Assembly: GCA_036504075.1 (NCBI GenBank)
Contig: DASXVX010000031.1
Location: forward strand, 1-44,240
Direction: 5' to 3'
DNA length: 44,240 nt
From: DASXVX01 sp036504075
GTDB taxonomy: Bacteria > Bacillota > Sulfobacillia > Symbiobacteriales > Symbiobacteriaceae
Positions 24,703 to 32,015 of the stretch are shown piece after piece. The notes under the pieces were generated by a model, which saw only the letters and a program-made list of their open reading frames with translations, was not told the DNA's origin and did not search any database. Position 1 is the first letter of the stretch. Every line of letters begins with the position of its first letter. A program made the position numbers and the translations under genes.

Positions 24703-25776
24703 GTGGTAAAACTCTATGACTTCCGACCCACACCCGAAGATGCGGCGGCCGTGCTGGCCGCAATGGCAGACGGCGAATGGGCCGACGGCCCCCGGACCCG
24801 GGCGTTTGAAGCCGCGTTCGCCGCCGCCGCGGGCGCAGGGACGGCCATTGCCGCCGCGAACGGGACCGCGGCCTTGCAGGCGATCTGTGCAGCCTGCCTG
24901 GCGCCGGGCGCCGAAGTATTGACGACCCCGTTTACGTTTATTGCCACCGCCAACGCCATTTGCGGCGCCGGCGCCATCCCCCGCTTCGCCGATGTGGACC
25001 CGGCCACGGGCAACCTGGACTCGGAGGCGGTCCAGGAAGCGCTACGGGCCTACCCCCGGGTGCGGGCGCTGATGCTGGTTCATCTCTACGGCCGGCCCTG
25101 CGACATGGGGGCGTTCACCCGGCTTGCCGCCGAACGGGGCCTGACGCTCCTGGAGGACTGCGCCCAGGCGGCGGGGGCCGCGTGGAACGGCCACTCCGTG
25201 GGCACTTTCGGCCGGGCGGGGGCGTTCAGCTTTTATGCCACCAAGAACCTGGCCACCGGCGAAGGCGGCATGGTGACCACCGACGACCCGGACTTGGCGG
25301 CAGCGGTCCGCCGGTTCATCAACCACGGGCGCGGCGACGCGGCCTACCACCACGTGAGCGTAGGCTATAACTTTCGCATGCACGGGCTGGCCGCCGCCCT
25401 GGGGCTGAACCGGCTCCCTCATCTCTCGGCCGGCAACGCCGCCCGGCGGAGCCACGCGGCGGCCTACCAGGCCGCCCTGGCAGACCTCGACTGGCTGACG
25501 CTGCCCGCCGACGAGCCAGGCCACGTTTATCATCAGTACGTGGTCCGTACCCCGCACCGGGACCGGCTGAAAGCGCACCTGGCGGCCCGGGGCGTCGAAA
25601 GCGCGGTCTACTACCCGGACGTGCTCTACCGCCAGCCCGCCTACCGGGGCTGCGGGGCAGCGGCGTGCCCGGAGGCGGAACGACTGGCCCGAGAGGTTCT
25701 GGCGCTGCCGGTGCGGCCGGGCCTGACGGCGGCGGAGCAGGCGCAGGTCATCGACGCGGTGCGTAGCTTTCAGTAA
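24703..25776 (+). CDS. DegT/DnrJ/EryC1/StrS-family sugar aminotransferase
   Basis: A PLP-dependent aminotransferase of 357 aa that aminates keto-sugar nucleotides. Visible hallmarks are NGTAALQ at 53-59, the PLP-ring Asp152 in LEDCAQA and the Schiff-base Lys181 in SFYATKNLATGEGG. The family includes WlbE/WbpE, which makes the 3-amino group that a WlbB-type enzyme acetylates; both an acetyltransferase and a dehydrogenase of that kind are in the window. The start is GTG 24703, with AAAGGAG upstream. It lies 68 nt after the repeat-protein gene and 15 nt before the dehydrogenase gene, in one operon. Confidence 0.9.
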   Translation: MVKLYDFRPTPEDAAAVLAAMADGEWADGPRTRAFEAAFAAAAGAGTAIAAANGTAALQAICAACLAPGAEVLTTPFTFIATANAICGAGAIPRFADVDPATGNLDSEAVQEALRAYPRVRALMLVHLYGRPCDMGAFTRLAAERGLTLLEDCAQAAGAAWNGHSVGTFGRAGAFSFYATKNLATGEGGMVTTDDPDLAAAVRRFINHGRGDAAYHHVSVGYNFRMHGLAAALGLNRLPHLSAGNAARRSHAAAYQAALADLDWLTLPADEPGHVYHQYVVRTPHRDRLKAHLAARGVESAVYYPDVLYRQPAYRGCGAAACPEAERLAREVLALPVRPGLTAAEQAQVIDAVRSFQ

Positions 25777-25791
25777 GAAGGGGTGGCCTGC

Positions 25792-26703
25792 ATGGTGCGC
25801 GTGGGCGTCATCGGCGTCGGCAACATGGGCAGCCACCATGCCCGCATCCTGAGCAGCCTGCCGGGCGCCGAACTGGCGGGGGTCTGCGATGCCGACCGGA
25901 CCCGGGCGGAGGCGGTGGCCCTGCGGAACGACACGCGGGCCTTTACGACTCCGGCGGACCTGCTGGCGTCGGTGGAGGCCGTGGTGGTAGCCGTACCGAC
26001 CGAACAGCATGCCGAAGTAGGCAGCCAGGCGCTGGCGGCCGGCTGCCATGTGCTCATGGAAAAGCCACTGGCCCACGACCTGCCGGCGGCCCGGGCGCTC
26101 TGCGAGCAGGCCGGCCGGGCGGGCCGCCTGATCATGACCGGCTACGTCGAGCGGTTCAATCCGGCGGTGGCCCGGCTGAAGGAACTGCTGCCGGGCGAGG
26201 AACTGCTTTACCTGAGCTTCACCCGGGTGGGCCCGGAGCCGCCCCGGAGCGGCAGCACCGGGGTGATTCTGGACCTGGCGATTCACGACCTGGACCTGCT
26301 GACGCACCTCTCCGGGCAGGCGGTGGTGCGGACGGTGGCCCTGGCCGCCGGGAACGGGCGGCAGGACACGGCCTCGCTCTCGTTCCTCCTGAGCGGGGGC
26401 GGGCTGGCCCACGTTACGGCCAACTGGCTGACGCCGTACAAAGTGCGGGAGGTGCAGGCCGCCACGCCGTCACACCTGTACCGCTGCGACCTGATTCGCC
26501 AGCAACTCACCGCGTACAGCCGGCTGCCGGAGGGGAGCTACGCCGTGCACGAGATTCCCATCCAGGCGCGGGAGCCGCTACGGGCGGAGCTTACGGCCTT
26601 CGTGGACGCCGTGGCCGCCGGCGCGGCTGAGGCGCCCGTGCCCTGTACGGCGGGGCTGGCATCGCTGGCGTTGGTTGCGGAGTGTATTGCGGCCGCCGGC
26701 TGA
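25792..26703 (+). CDS. Gfo/Idh/MocA-family NAD-dependent sugar dehydrogenase
   Basis: A 303-aa oxidoreductase with the Rossmann motif GVIGVGNMGSHHA at 5-17, the catalytic-region motif EKPLAHD (Lys91) and GVILDLAIHDLDLL. The family includes WlbA/WbpB, which oxidises C3 of UDP-GlcNAcA before transamination. The start is ATG 25792, preceded by AAGGGGTG; a GTG at 25783 falls within that site. It is the last gene of the plus-strand operon and is closed by the terminator at 26711. Confidence 0.88.
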   Translation: MVRVGVIGVGNMGSHHARILSSLPGAELAGVCDADRTRAEAVALRNDTRAFTTPADLLASVEAVVVAVPTEQHAEVGSQALAAGCHVLMEKPLAHDLPAARALCEQAGRAGRLIMTGYVERFNPAVARLKELLPGEELLYLSFTRVGPEPPRSGSTGVILDLAIHDLDLLTHLSGQAVVRTVALAAGNGRQDTASLSFLLSGGGLAHVTANWLTPYKVREVQAATPSHLYRCDLIRQQLTAYSRLPEGSYAVHEIPIQAREPLRAELTAFVDAVAAGAAEAPVPCTAGLASLALVAECIAAAG

Positions 26704-26710
26704 CGAAAAA

Positions 26711-26738
26711 CCCCCGGGCCATTCGGACGGCCCGGGAG
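26711..26738. terminator. Bidirectional terminator between the sugar operon and the gas-vesicle operon
   Basis: CCCGGGCC (26713-26720) pairs with GGCCCGGG (26729-26736). On the minus strand the stem is followed by five T, and on the plus strand by GTTTCC, so it ends both convergent operons, most strongly the gvp operon. Confidence 0.85.
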
Positions 26739-26775
26739 TTTCCGTGCAAAGCGATTACGGGGCGCGCACCGCGGC

Positions 26776-27567
26776 CTATACCGCCTCGGGCGCCGGCGGC
26801 CACGGACCGCTGACCAGCGCCGACAGCCCTGCCGCCTCGGCCCGGCCCGCCGCCCGCTCCAGTTCGGCCAGAAAATCGGGGCGGCGGGCCTGCTCGATCA
26901 GGTAGACCCGGGAGTCCAGCGAGCGCCGGCCCCCGGCCAGGCCCGTTACCTCGGCCTTTGCCGGTCCGGCCAGGCGGGCGTGGCGGGCCAGCGCCCCGTG
27001 TGCCTCGGCCGCCGCCTCGGCCAGGCGGGCGGCCACCTCCGGGCGGCCCTTCAGGGCCTGCCGTTTCGCCAGCAGATATTTTGCGCCGGCGCTTTTGCCC
27101 CCGGCCGCCTCCTGTGCCTGGATGGCCGCTTGCTCGGCCAGCGCATCCGGGTTCGCGCAGAACCGGACCGCCCACTCTTCCAGGCCGGCCACCGCCTGCA
27201 AATCGGCCAGCAGTTCCGGCTCCTTAGCACCCAGTTCGGAGGCCAGCGCATCCTGCGACGAGAAGAGCGTGCCGAACCGCATGGGCAGCACGGCCTGCCG
27301 GGCGAAAGCCGCGGCAATGACCCCGGCGTGCGCCCGGGCCCGGGGCTCCAGCCAGCTAAGATTCTCCAGGTTTGCCTCCAGCTCCGGGCCGGAGAAATCG
27401 GCCAGCGGCACCCGGCTCACCAGCACGCCCAGCCGCCCGACCGCCACCACCGCCGGCTCGCCCGCCAGGTCGACCCCCGGCAGTTCCTCCAGGTCCGCCT
27501 GCAGTTCGGCGCCGCCGTCGGTCCAGGCGGCCGTATCAATAATGCCATAGGCAAACAGACAGCTCAT
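26776..27567 (-). CDS. gvpL: Gas vesicle protein GvpF/GvpL family (copy 3)
   Basis: A 263-aa GvpF/L protein, the last gene of the gvp operon. It opens with CLFAYGIID, has VLPMRFGTLFSS near 95-106 and ends with LVSGPWPPAP, the N-terminal, middle and C-terminal signatures of the family. GvpF/L proteins bind GvpA and assist its assembly. It follows gvpK by 3 nt. It is more Ala-rich and divergent than the other two copies. Confidence 0.88.
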   Translation of the reverse strand: MSCLFAYGIIDTAAWTDGGAELQADLEELPGVDLAGEPAVVAVGRLGVLVSRVPLADFSGPELEANLENLSWLEPRARAHAGVIAAAFARQAVLPMRFGTLFSSQDALASELGAKEPELLADLQAVAGLEEWAVRFCANPDALAEQAAIQAQEAAGGKSAGAKYLLAKRQALKGRPEVAARLAEAAAEAHGALARHARLAGPAKAEVTGLAGGRRSLDSRVYLIEQARRPDFLAELERAAGRAEAAGLSALVSGPWPPAPEAV

Positions 27568-27570
27568 GCG

Positions 27571-27921
27571 TTACAACACCTTCCCCAGCGGCCCCAGGTC
27601 GATGTTCAGGTCATCGGCCGTCAGGCCAAACACGTCCCGCAGTAGGGCGATTTTCTCCTGCAGCAGGCAGAAGGCGGTGCCCAGCCGCTCGACCTCGTCG
27701 TCGGTCAGCGTGCCCCGGTCCATCCGCCGGATGGCCTCCCGCTCCAGCAGCTGGCGAATCAGCTCCACCAGCGTGAGCACCAGGCGGGCGACCCCGGCGG
27801 CCGTCTTCGACGGGTCGGCGTCAATCCGGGCCGGCAAGGCCGGGCGGGACTCCCGGCTCCGGGCCGCCAGGTCAGCGTCGGCCGGCGCTACCAGCATCCG
27901 GTTCAGGTTCCCCTCCGTCAT
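27571..27921 (-). CDS. gvpK: Gas vesicle protein GvpK
   Basis: A 116-aa GvpK with the characteristic ARLVLTLVELIRQLLEREAIRRM helix (shown in part: LVELIRQLLEREAIRRM) and EVERLGTAFCLL…LNIDLGPLG end. GvpK is an accessory assembly protein needed for vesicle formation. ATG 27921 is preceded by GAGGTGA. The gene overlaps the preceding gvpF/L by 50 nt. Confidence 0.92.
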   Translation of the reverse strand: MTEGNLNRMLVAPADADLAARSRESRPALPARIDADPSKTAAGVARLVLTLVELIRQLLEREAIRRMDRGTLTDDEVERLGTAFCLLQEKIALLRDVFGLTADDLNIDLGPLGKVL

Positions 27922-28636
27922 CGCCGGTCACCTCGCTGAAGTGGTATGGCGGCCACGGGCCGCTGGCCAGGAAATCCAGGTCCGGATGCTGCTCCCGCAG
28001 CCGGGCGGCCGCCTCGACCCACGGCCCCAGGGCGGGCTGGGGAATCAGGTGCGTGACCGCGGCCAGCACGTGCTGCGAGGGCGCCAGCTTGTGGTGCCGG
28101 GCGGTCGCCCAGGTGCCCAGCGACTGCTCCAGCCGGGCCACCAGCGACCCCGCCCGCTCCCGGCGGGCCTCTTCCCGGCGGGCCTGGGCCTGCCGCAGCA
28201 GCAAGTAGGCGCTGCCTGGCAGCAGACCGGGCTGCGGCTCCATCGCCGGCGCCGCCGCCGGAGCCGCAGCCGGCGTTCCCGCCGGCCCGGGGTCCAGCAC
28301 TTTCAAAGTCACCTCGACATGACCCGCGACCTGGCCCAACCGCCGCGCGATCCGATCCCGGTACCGCTCCGCGAAGGCGGCCAGGGCCGGCTCGTCCGTG
28401 ATGGTGCCAAAGCGAAACGGCAGGACCGTCACCGCCTGCATCGCCGCCTCCACCACCCGCTCGTGGGCCAGGAGGTCCTCCTGGTCCGCGGTTTGGAGCG
28501 GGTCGCCGCATAACCGGGAGACCAGTATGTACACGCCGTCCCGGACCCACGGACAGACCGGTCGGTGGCCGATGCCATCGGGCAGCGTGCCCGGGTCCCC
28601 GGCGGCGATCGCATAGAGATAAAACTTAGCACTCAC
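27872..28636 (-). CDS. gvpF: Gas vesicle protein GvpF/GvpL family (copy 2)
   Basis: A 254-aa GvpF/L protein beginning KFYLYAIAAGDPG, with VLPFRFGTIT near 88-97 and DFLASGPWPPYHFSEV near the C-terminus. A Pro/Ala insert (GPAGTPAAAPAAAPAMEPQP) splits the middle. After the family end it carries a hydrophilic tail that overlaps gvpK. The GTG start overlaps the upstream gvpS-like stop by 4 nt. Confidence 0.9.
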   Translation of the reverse strand: MSAKFYLYAIAAGDPGTLPDGIGHRPVCPWVRDGVYILVSRLCGDPLQTADQEDLLAHERVVEAAMQAVTVLPFRFGTITDEPALAAFAERYRDRIARRLGQVAGHVEVTLKVLDPGPAGTPAAAPAAAPAMEPQPGLLPGSAYLLLRQAQARREEARRERAGSLVARLEQSLGTWATARHHKLAPSQHVLAAVTHLIPQPALGPWVEAAARLREQHPDLDFLASGPWPPYHFSEVTGDDGGEPEPDAGSAGRR

Positions 28637-28866
28637 ACGACCGGCCCCCCCTCTTTGGCGGCGGGCCGATCCTTGAGCGGCGACCAGTCCGGCAGCCGGT
28701 CCACCGAGCAGAGCAGCAGCCGCACGCCCAGGTAGAGCAGGTCGATGTCGGCCACCGCCAGCGTCAGGTCGCCGCCCAGCACGACCCCCTTGTCGATCAC
28801 CCGGTCCAGGAGTTCCATGAGCGTAAAGCCGGAATCCACCCCCGACCGGCCGGCATCAGAAGCCAC
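28633..28866 (-). CDS. gvpS: Small GvpA-related protein, GvpS-like
   Basis: A 77-aa protein with the GvpA-type core LMELLDRVIDKGVVLGGD followed by LAVADIDLLYLGVRLLLCSV. The LLYLG variant in place of the GvpA LLAIEARVV points to GvpS, a minor relative found between gvpF/G and gvpL/K in bacilli. GTG 28866 is preceded by GAGGAGG. It overlaps gvpG by 11 nt. GvpJ is the alternative name. Confidence 0.8.
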   Translation of the reverse strand: MASDAGRSGVDSGFTLMELLDRVIDKGVVLGGDLTLAVADIDLLYLGVRLLLCSVDRLPDWSPLKDRPAAKEGGPVV

Positions 28867-29110
28867 CTTCCGCCTCCTCCCGCTCCCGTTCCCGCAGTTC
28901 GCGCAGCTGCTGGGTGACCTCGGCCGTTTCCGCGGTGTAGGTCTCCTCGTCCAGTTCGTCCATTTCGTATTTCAGGCGCAGCTCCAGGAGGCGCTTGCGC
29001 AGCCTGGTCTCCTCGCGCTCGCCGCCGCCGATGTGGTTGTTAATCTGCTCGATGACCGCGATCACCCCTTTGAGGGGCAGCCAGACGAGCAGGTCGTCAA
29101 TCAGCAGCAC
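28856..29110 (-). CDS. gvpG: Gas vesicle protein GvpG
   Basis: An 84-aa protein with the hydrophobic N-terminus typical of GvpG (LLVWLPLKGVIAVIEQI) and a charged coiled-coil C-terminal half (RLRKRLLELRLKYEMDELDE). GvpG is an assembly accessory that partners GvpF/L. GTG 29110 has a GGGCGGAG site close by. It follows gvpF by 27 nt. Confidence 0.88.
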   Translation of the reverse strand: MLLIDDLLVWLPLKGVIAVIEQINNHIGGGEREETRLRKRLLELRLKYEMDELDEETYTAETAEVTQQLRELREREREEAEGGF

Positions 29111-29137
29111 GGGCTCCGCCCCCTTCCCCGGTCACCC

Positions 29138-29869
29138 TCAGCTAATGCGGATGCGGGCGAAATTATGCGGCGGCCACGGCCCCGAATAATGGAACTCCAG
29201 CCGCTCTTCGTACGGCTTCGCCACAATCTCCACCTGCCGGAAGAACGCGTCCTGCTGGTCGGCTGAGATCAAAAACGCGGCGCTGAAAATCATCCGGGTA
29301 GTCAGCGGGTCGTTCAGCCGCATGTCCACCGCCCGCTCCGCGAGTTTATGGCAAATGTCCGCCACGTAATCCGCCCGGCGGTCCTGGATCAGTTGCTCCA
29401 CCATCTGGCCGACCGCAATGGCCAAAGACGTGTCACCCGGCGATTTGCGGGCCTTGTTCGTCAGCTCCTGCAACTGCGGCGTGTCGATATCGGCCAGGAA
29501 GTTCGCCTTCCGCCAGGTCGCCTTGAGGCCCACCTCGACGCGCCCCGCCAGCCGGCTCAGATTGGCCATGATGTCACCGGAGGCCAGTTCTAACTTCCCG
29601 CACAGCTCTTCCAGGGTCGGAAACAGGTGGCCGAACGCCGCGGGCAGCACCGTGCCGCCCGGCATGGCGCCGGTCAGCACCGCTTCGTGGGCCAGAACGG
29701 CCTCCGGTTCGAAATCGACGGCATCCAGCGGCATCTGGCTCACCAGGGCATCGAAGCCTTCGCAGTGCACCACGTTCACATCGGTCCCGCCGATGCCGGC
29801 GCCCAGGTTTGTGGGCGCGGCACCGGCGGCCATCAGTCCATATAAATAGAAGGCTTGCGCCTCCTCCAC
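29138..29869 (-). CDS. gvpF: Gas vesicle protein GvpF/GvpL family (copy 1)
   Basis: A 243-aa GvpF/L protein: AFYLYGLMAAG at the N-terminus, VLPAAFGHLFPT in the middle and EFHYSGPWPPHNFARIRI at the end. It has the closest fit of the three copies to GvpF from bacteria. GTG 29869 is preceded by GAGGAGG. It lies directly after gvpN, the order seen in Bacillus (N-F-G). Confidence 0.92.
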   Translation of the reverse strand: MEEAQAFYLYGLMAAGAAPTNLGAGIGGTDVNVVHCEGFDALVSQMPLDAVDFEPEAVLAHEAVLTGAMPGGTVLPAAFGHLFPTLEELCGKLELASGDIMANLSRLAGRVEVGLKATWRKANFLADIDTPQLQELTNKARKSPGDTSLAIAVGQMVEQLIQDRRADYVADICHKLAERAVDMRLNDPLTTRMIFSAAFLISADQQDAFFRQVEIVAKPYEERLEFHYSGPWPPHNFARIRIS

Positions 29870-29888
29870 TGGCCGTCCTCCTCAGTTG

Positions 29889-30947
29889 CTAGTCTCGGGA
29901 AGTTTGACGTTCAGCGCCACGGGCGAATTCCGGATGAGCCGGACGGGCGGTCTCGACGCCAGCTTGGCGGGCAACCTCAGCTGCAGCCGCTCGGGCGGGT
30001 TCCTTCTCAGGCGTTCGGGCCGGTTCACGATCTGTGGGCCGGGATAGATCTTTAGCCGGGTCCCGGCGGATTCCGGCCGAGCGCGCAACTTCGCCTGCCC
30101 CCTCTGCGTTCCGGTGTGCATGCCCCGCCCCCAACACGTCGGCGCAGAGCTGCTCGAAGAACGGGTCGCCCGGTTCAGCGGTCCGCCCGGCGGCGTGCAG
30201 CACCGCCGCAATCAGCAGCGACGCCCGCACCGAATGGCCCAGCCGGGTCGGGAACTGCCGCCGGTAGCGCCGGACCGTGTCCACCACCGTGGCCGCGTCG
30301 GCAGCACCGATGCCGGTCTTGGCAATTGTGATCGCCAGTTCGGACGCTTCGTCCATGGCCCCCAGGTCGATGGAAATCAGCCGGTCCATAAGGGCGTCCG
30401 GCCGGCCGTGAACACCGGCGTATTCATCCGGGTTGCTGGTGAAAATGGCCCGGAACTCCGGGTGGACCCGGATATACTTGTCGCCCCGGTGCGTGGCCGG
30501 CAGTTCCAACACCCGCTCCTCCAGCACGGAGAGCAGGGCGTTGTTCGCTTCCGGGCGCGACCGGGAAAACTCGTCGTACACCACGATGTAGCCTTCCTTG
30601 CAGGCGGCCAGCAGCCGGCCATCAACCCAATCGGAATCGATCTCCTCTTCGCGGCGCTCTACGGAGTGGATGTACTGGTCGATCAGTACTTTGCGCCGCA
30701 GCCCGAAGTGACGGCCCACCAGGTCGGCCGGGGAGAACTGGTCGTTCCCGTAGATCAGGACGACCGGCCGCGCCAGCATCTGTGCCAGGTGCAGCGCACA
30801 AGTGGTCTTGCCGGTGCCTGAAGGCCCTTGCAGGTGCACCGGGACGCCGGCCTTCAGGTAGGTCAGACTCCGCTCGATTAGGTGTTGAAAATAGGGGGTC
30901 TGCACGAACTGGACCTGGGGTTCGATGGTGAGGCCTCGGCTGCCCAA
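29889..30947 (-). CDS. gvpN: Gas vesicle AAA+ ATPase GvpN with an extended C-terminal tail
   Basis: A 352-aa MoxR-type AAA+ ATPase. Walker A is GPSGTGKT (41-48), Walker B lies in VVYDEFSRSRPEANNALL, and the sensor region has FRAIFTSNPDEYAG. GvpN drives enlargement of gas vesicles from bicones to cylinders. After the family domain there is a ~65-residue low-complexity tail rich in A-R, E-P-A-R and E-x-A-R repeats, which is not part of the usual GvpN. TTG 30947 is preferred, since GAGAGGAG lies 8 nt before it; GTG 30956 sits on the ribosome binding site. Confidence 0.9.
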   Translation of the reverse strand: MGSRGLTIEPQVQFVQTPYFQHLIERSLTYLKAGVPVHLQGPSGTGKTTCALHLAQMLARPVVLIYGNDQFSPADLVGRHFGLRRKVLIDQYIHSVERREEEIDSDWVDGRLLAACKEGYIVVYDEFSRSRPEANNALLSVLEERVLELPATHRGDKYIRVHPEFRAIFTSNPDEYAGVHGRPDALMDRLISIDLGAMDEASELAITIAKTGIGAADAATVVDTVRRYRRQFPTRLGHSVRASLLIAAVLHAAGRTAEPGDPFFEQLCADVLGAGHAHRNAEGAGEVARSAGIRRDPAKDLSRPTDREPARTPEKEPARAAAAEVARQAGVETARPAHPEFARGAERQTSRD

Positions 30948-30966
30948 TACGGACACTCCTCTCAGT

Positions 30967-31221
30967 TTACGTCACGAGGGAGCCGCGCTCCCGCATGGCC
31001 TTGCGGGCGTAGGACTGCACTTCGCACTCTTCGTTCAGCCGGAGCTCAAACGTGGCGATCAGATCCCGCCGGGCGAACTTGCGCATATACTGGTCGACCA
31101 GAATCGCCTCAGCGGTGGCCAGCCAGCCGTCGTCGTCCTTGTCGACCGCGATCACTTCGGCCTGCAGCCCCAGCTCCTTGGCTACGAACGCCTTGGCCGC
31201 TTCGATTACCACGGGGATCAT
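30967..31221 (-). CDS. gvpO: Gas vesicle protein GvpO
   Basis: An 84-aa protein matching GvpO: an N-terminal helix (VIEAAKAFVAKELG), DGWLATAEAILVD, then ATFELRLNEECEVQSYARKAMRERG near the end (here the usual YEV…GY.R…RY becomes FEL…SYARKAM). GvpO acts in assembly or expression of vesicle genes. ATG 31221 has GGGAGGG upstream. It lies between gvpA and gvpN. Confidence 0.75.
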   Translation of the reverse strand: MIPVVIEAAKAFVAKELGLQAEVIAVDKDDDGWLATAEAILVDQYMRKFARRDLIATFELRLNEECEVQSYARKAMRERGSLVT

Positions 31222-31257
31222 GGCGAACCCTCCCCACACCGTGAACTTGCGTTAGGG

Positions 31258-31295
31258 GTAGTCGAGACACAGGTGGTTACCCGTGCCTCGACTAC
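31258..31295 (-). promoter_or_regulatory. Hairpin between gvpA and gvpO, likely mRNA stabiliser or attenuator
   Basis: GTAGTCGAG (31258-31266) pairs with CTCGACTAC (31287-31295), with further pairing possible inside the loop. There is no T-tract on the minus strand. It follows gvpA, whose product is needed in large excess, so partial termination or 3'-end protection of the gvpA message would fit. Confidence 0.55.
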
Positions 31296-31314
31296 GAAGG
31301 GAAGTCAATTGCGG

Positions 31315-31527
31315 TTAGGTCTCGTCGTGCTCGTGCTTCAGCAGCCCGACGGCCTCCGCGTACTCCAGCCACGTCTCAACGCTGGCGATTACGACGCGGG
31401 CTTCAATTGCCAGCAACTCGATGCCGACCAGAGAGACCCGAGCCCACACGTCGACGACGATGCCCTTGTCAAGGATCCGATCGAGTACCTCAGCGAGACT
31501 AGACCCACCGGTGGAGGTTCTAATCAT
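31315..31527 (-). CDS. gvpA: Major gas vesicle structural protein GvpA
   Basis: The 70-aa main shell protein. The core SSLAEVLDRILDKGIVVD, WARVSLVGIELLAIEARVV and ASVETWLEYAEAVGL is essentially the canonical GvpA sequence. It self-assembles into the ribbed gas-permeable wall. ATG 31527 is preceded by an ideal AAGGAGGAG; the longer open frame to 31545 is not used. It is flanked by a palindrome upstream and a hairpin downstream and has 117 nt before it, so it may have its own promoter. Confidence 0.97.
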   Translation of the reverse strand: MIRTSTGGSSLAEVLDRILDKGIVVDVWARVSLVGIELLAIEARVVIASVETWLEYAEAVGLLKHEHDET

Positions 31528-31563
31528 TCCTGCTCCTCCTTGCACCCTATAGATAGTGCTGGA

Positions 31564-31577
31564 AGGCCACGTGGCCT
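31564..31577. promoter_or_regulatory. 14-bp perfect palindrome upstream of gvpA
   Basis: AGGCCACGTGGCCT lies 36 nt before the gvpA start codon. A TATAAC box is found just upstream of it on the minus strand (around 31585-31592) without a clear -35 box. An operator or a 5'-leader hairpin is possible. Confidence 0.45.
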
Positions 31578-31643
31578 ACCCGAAGTTATACTATGGGCGG
31601 CAGGCAGGAGGAGTGAGTAAACCGGGCCGGCAAACAAGCCCTG

Positions 31644-31997
31644 CTAATCAGTTTTTGTCTGACCAGCGGTATCAGCGAGGCCGTCTGAGCCATCGAACAG
31701 CCCGCCGGCTTCGGCCAGCCGGGCGCCAAATGCGGCCCCCGGGTCCGGCTGGGCGCCGGGTTCGCGCTGGGCTCCAGTAGAAAGCGCCGGGTCGTTCTGC
31801 CACCAGTTGATGCCGATCGCCATCGCCTTATCGACCGAGGCGATCACCAGCCGGATTTTAATGCTCAACAGTTCCACATCCGCCAGGCAAACCTTGATAT
31901 CGCCAGCGATGACGATGCCTTTATCCAGCACGCGCTCCAGGATATCGGCCAGGTTGGTAGACTGGAGCGAGTGGGTGATGCGATTCTGCGGGTACAA
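31644..31997 (-). CDS. gvpJ: GvpA-related protein with C-terminal extension (GvpJ-like)
   Basis: A 117-aa protein. Residues ~10-65 are a GvpA-type core (NLADILERVLDKGIVIAGD, ADVELLSIKIRLVIASVD) and the rest is a hydrophilic Gly/Pro/Ala-rich tail with three Pxx repeats (REPGAQPDPGAAFG). Longer GvpA relatives such as GvpJ and GvpM nucleate vesicles. TTG 31997 is preferred, with GAGGAGG at 9 nt. It follows the ArsA-like gene by 18 nt. Confidence 0.8.
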   Translation of the reverse strand: MYPQNRITHSLQSTNLADILERVLDKGIVIAGDIKVCLADVELLSIKIRLVIASVDKAMAIGINWWQNDPALSTGAQREPGAQPDPGAAFGARLAEAGGLFDGSDGLADTAGQTKTD

Positions 31998-32015
31998 AAG
32001 CCTCAACCTCCTCTA

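Noticed and set aside
31233..31620. A clear sigma-A promoter for gvpA
   Set aside because: A TATAAC box is present, but no acceptable -35 box lies at 16-18 nt, so it is mentioned only with the palindrome.
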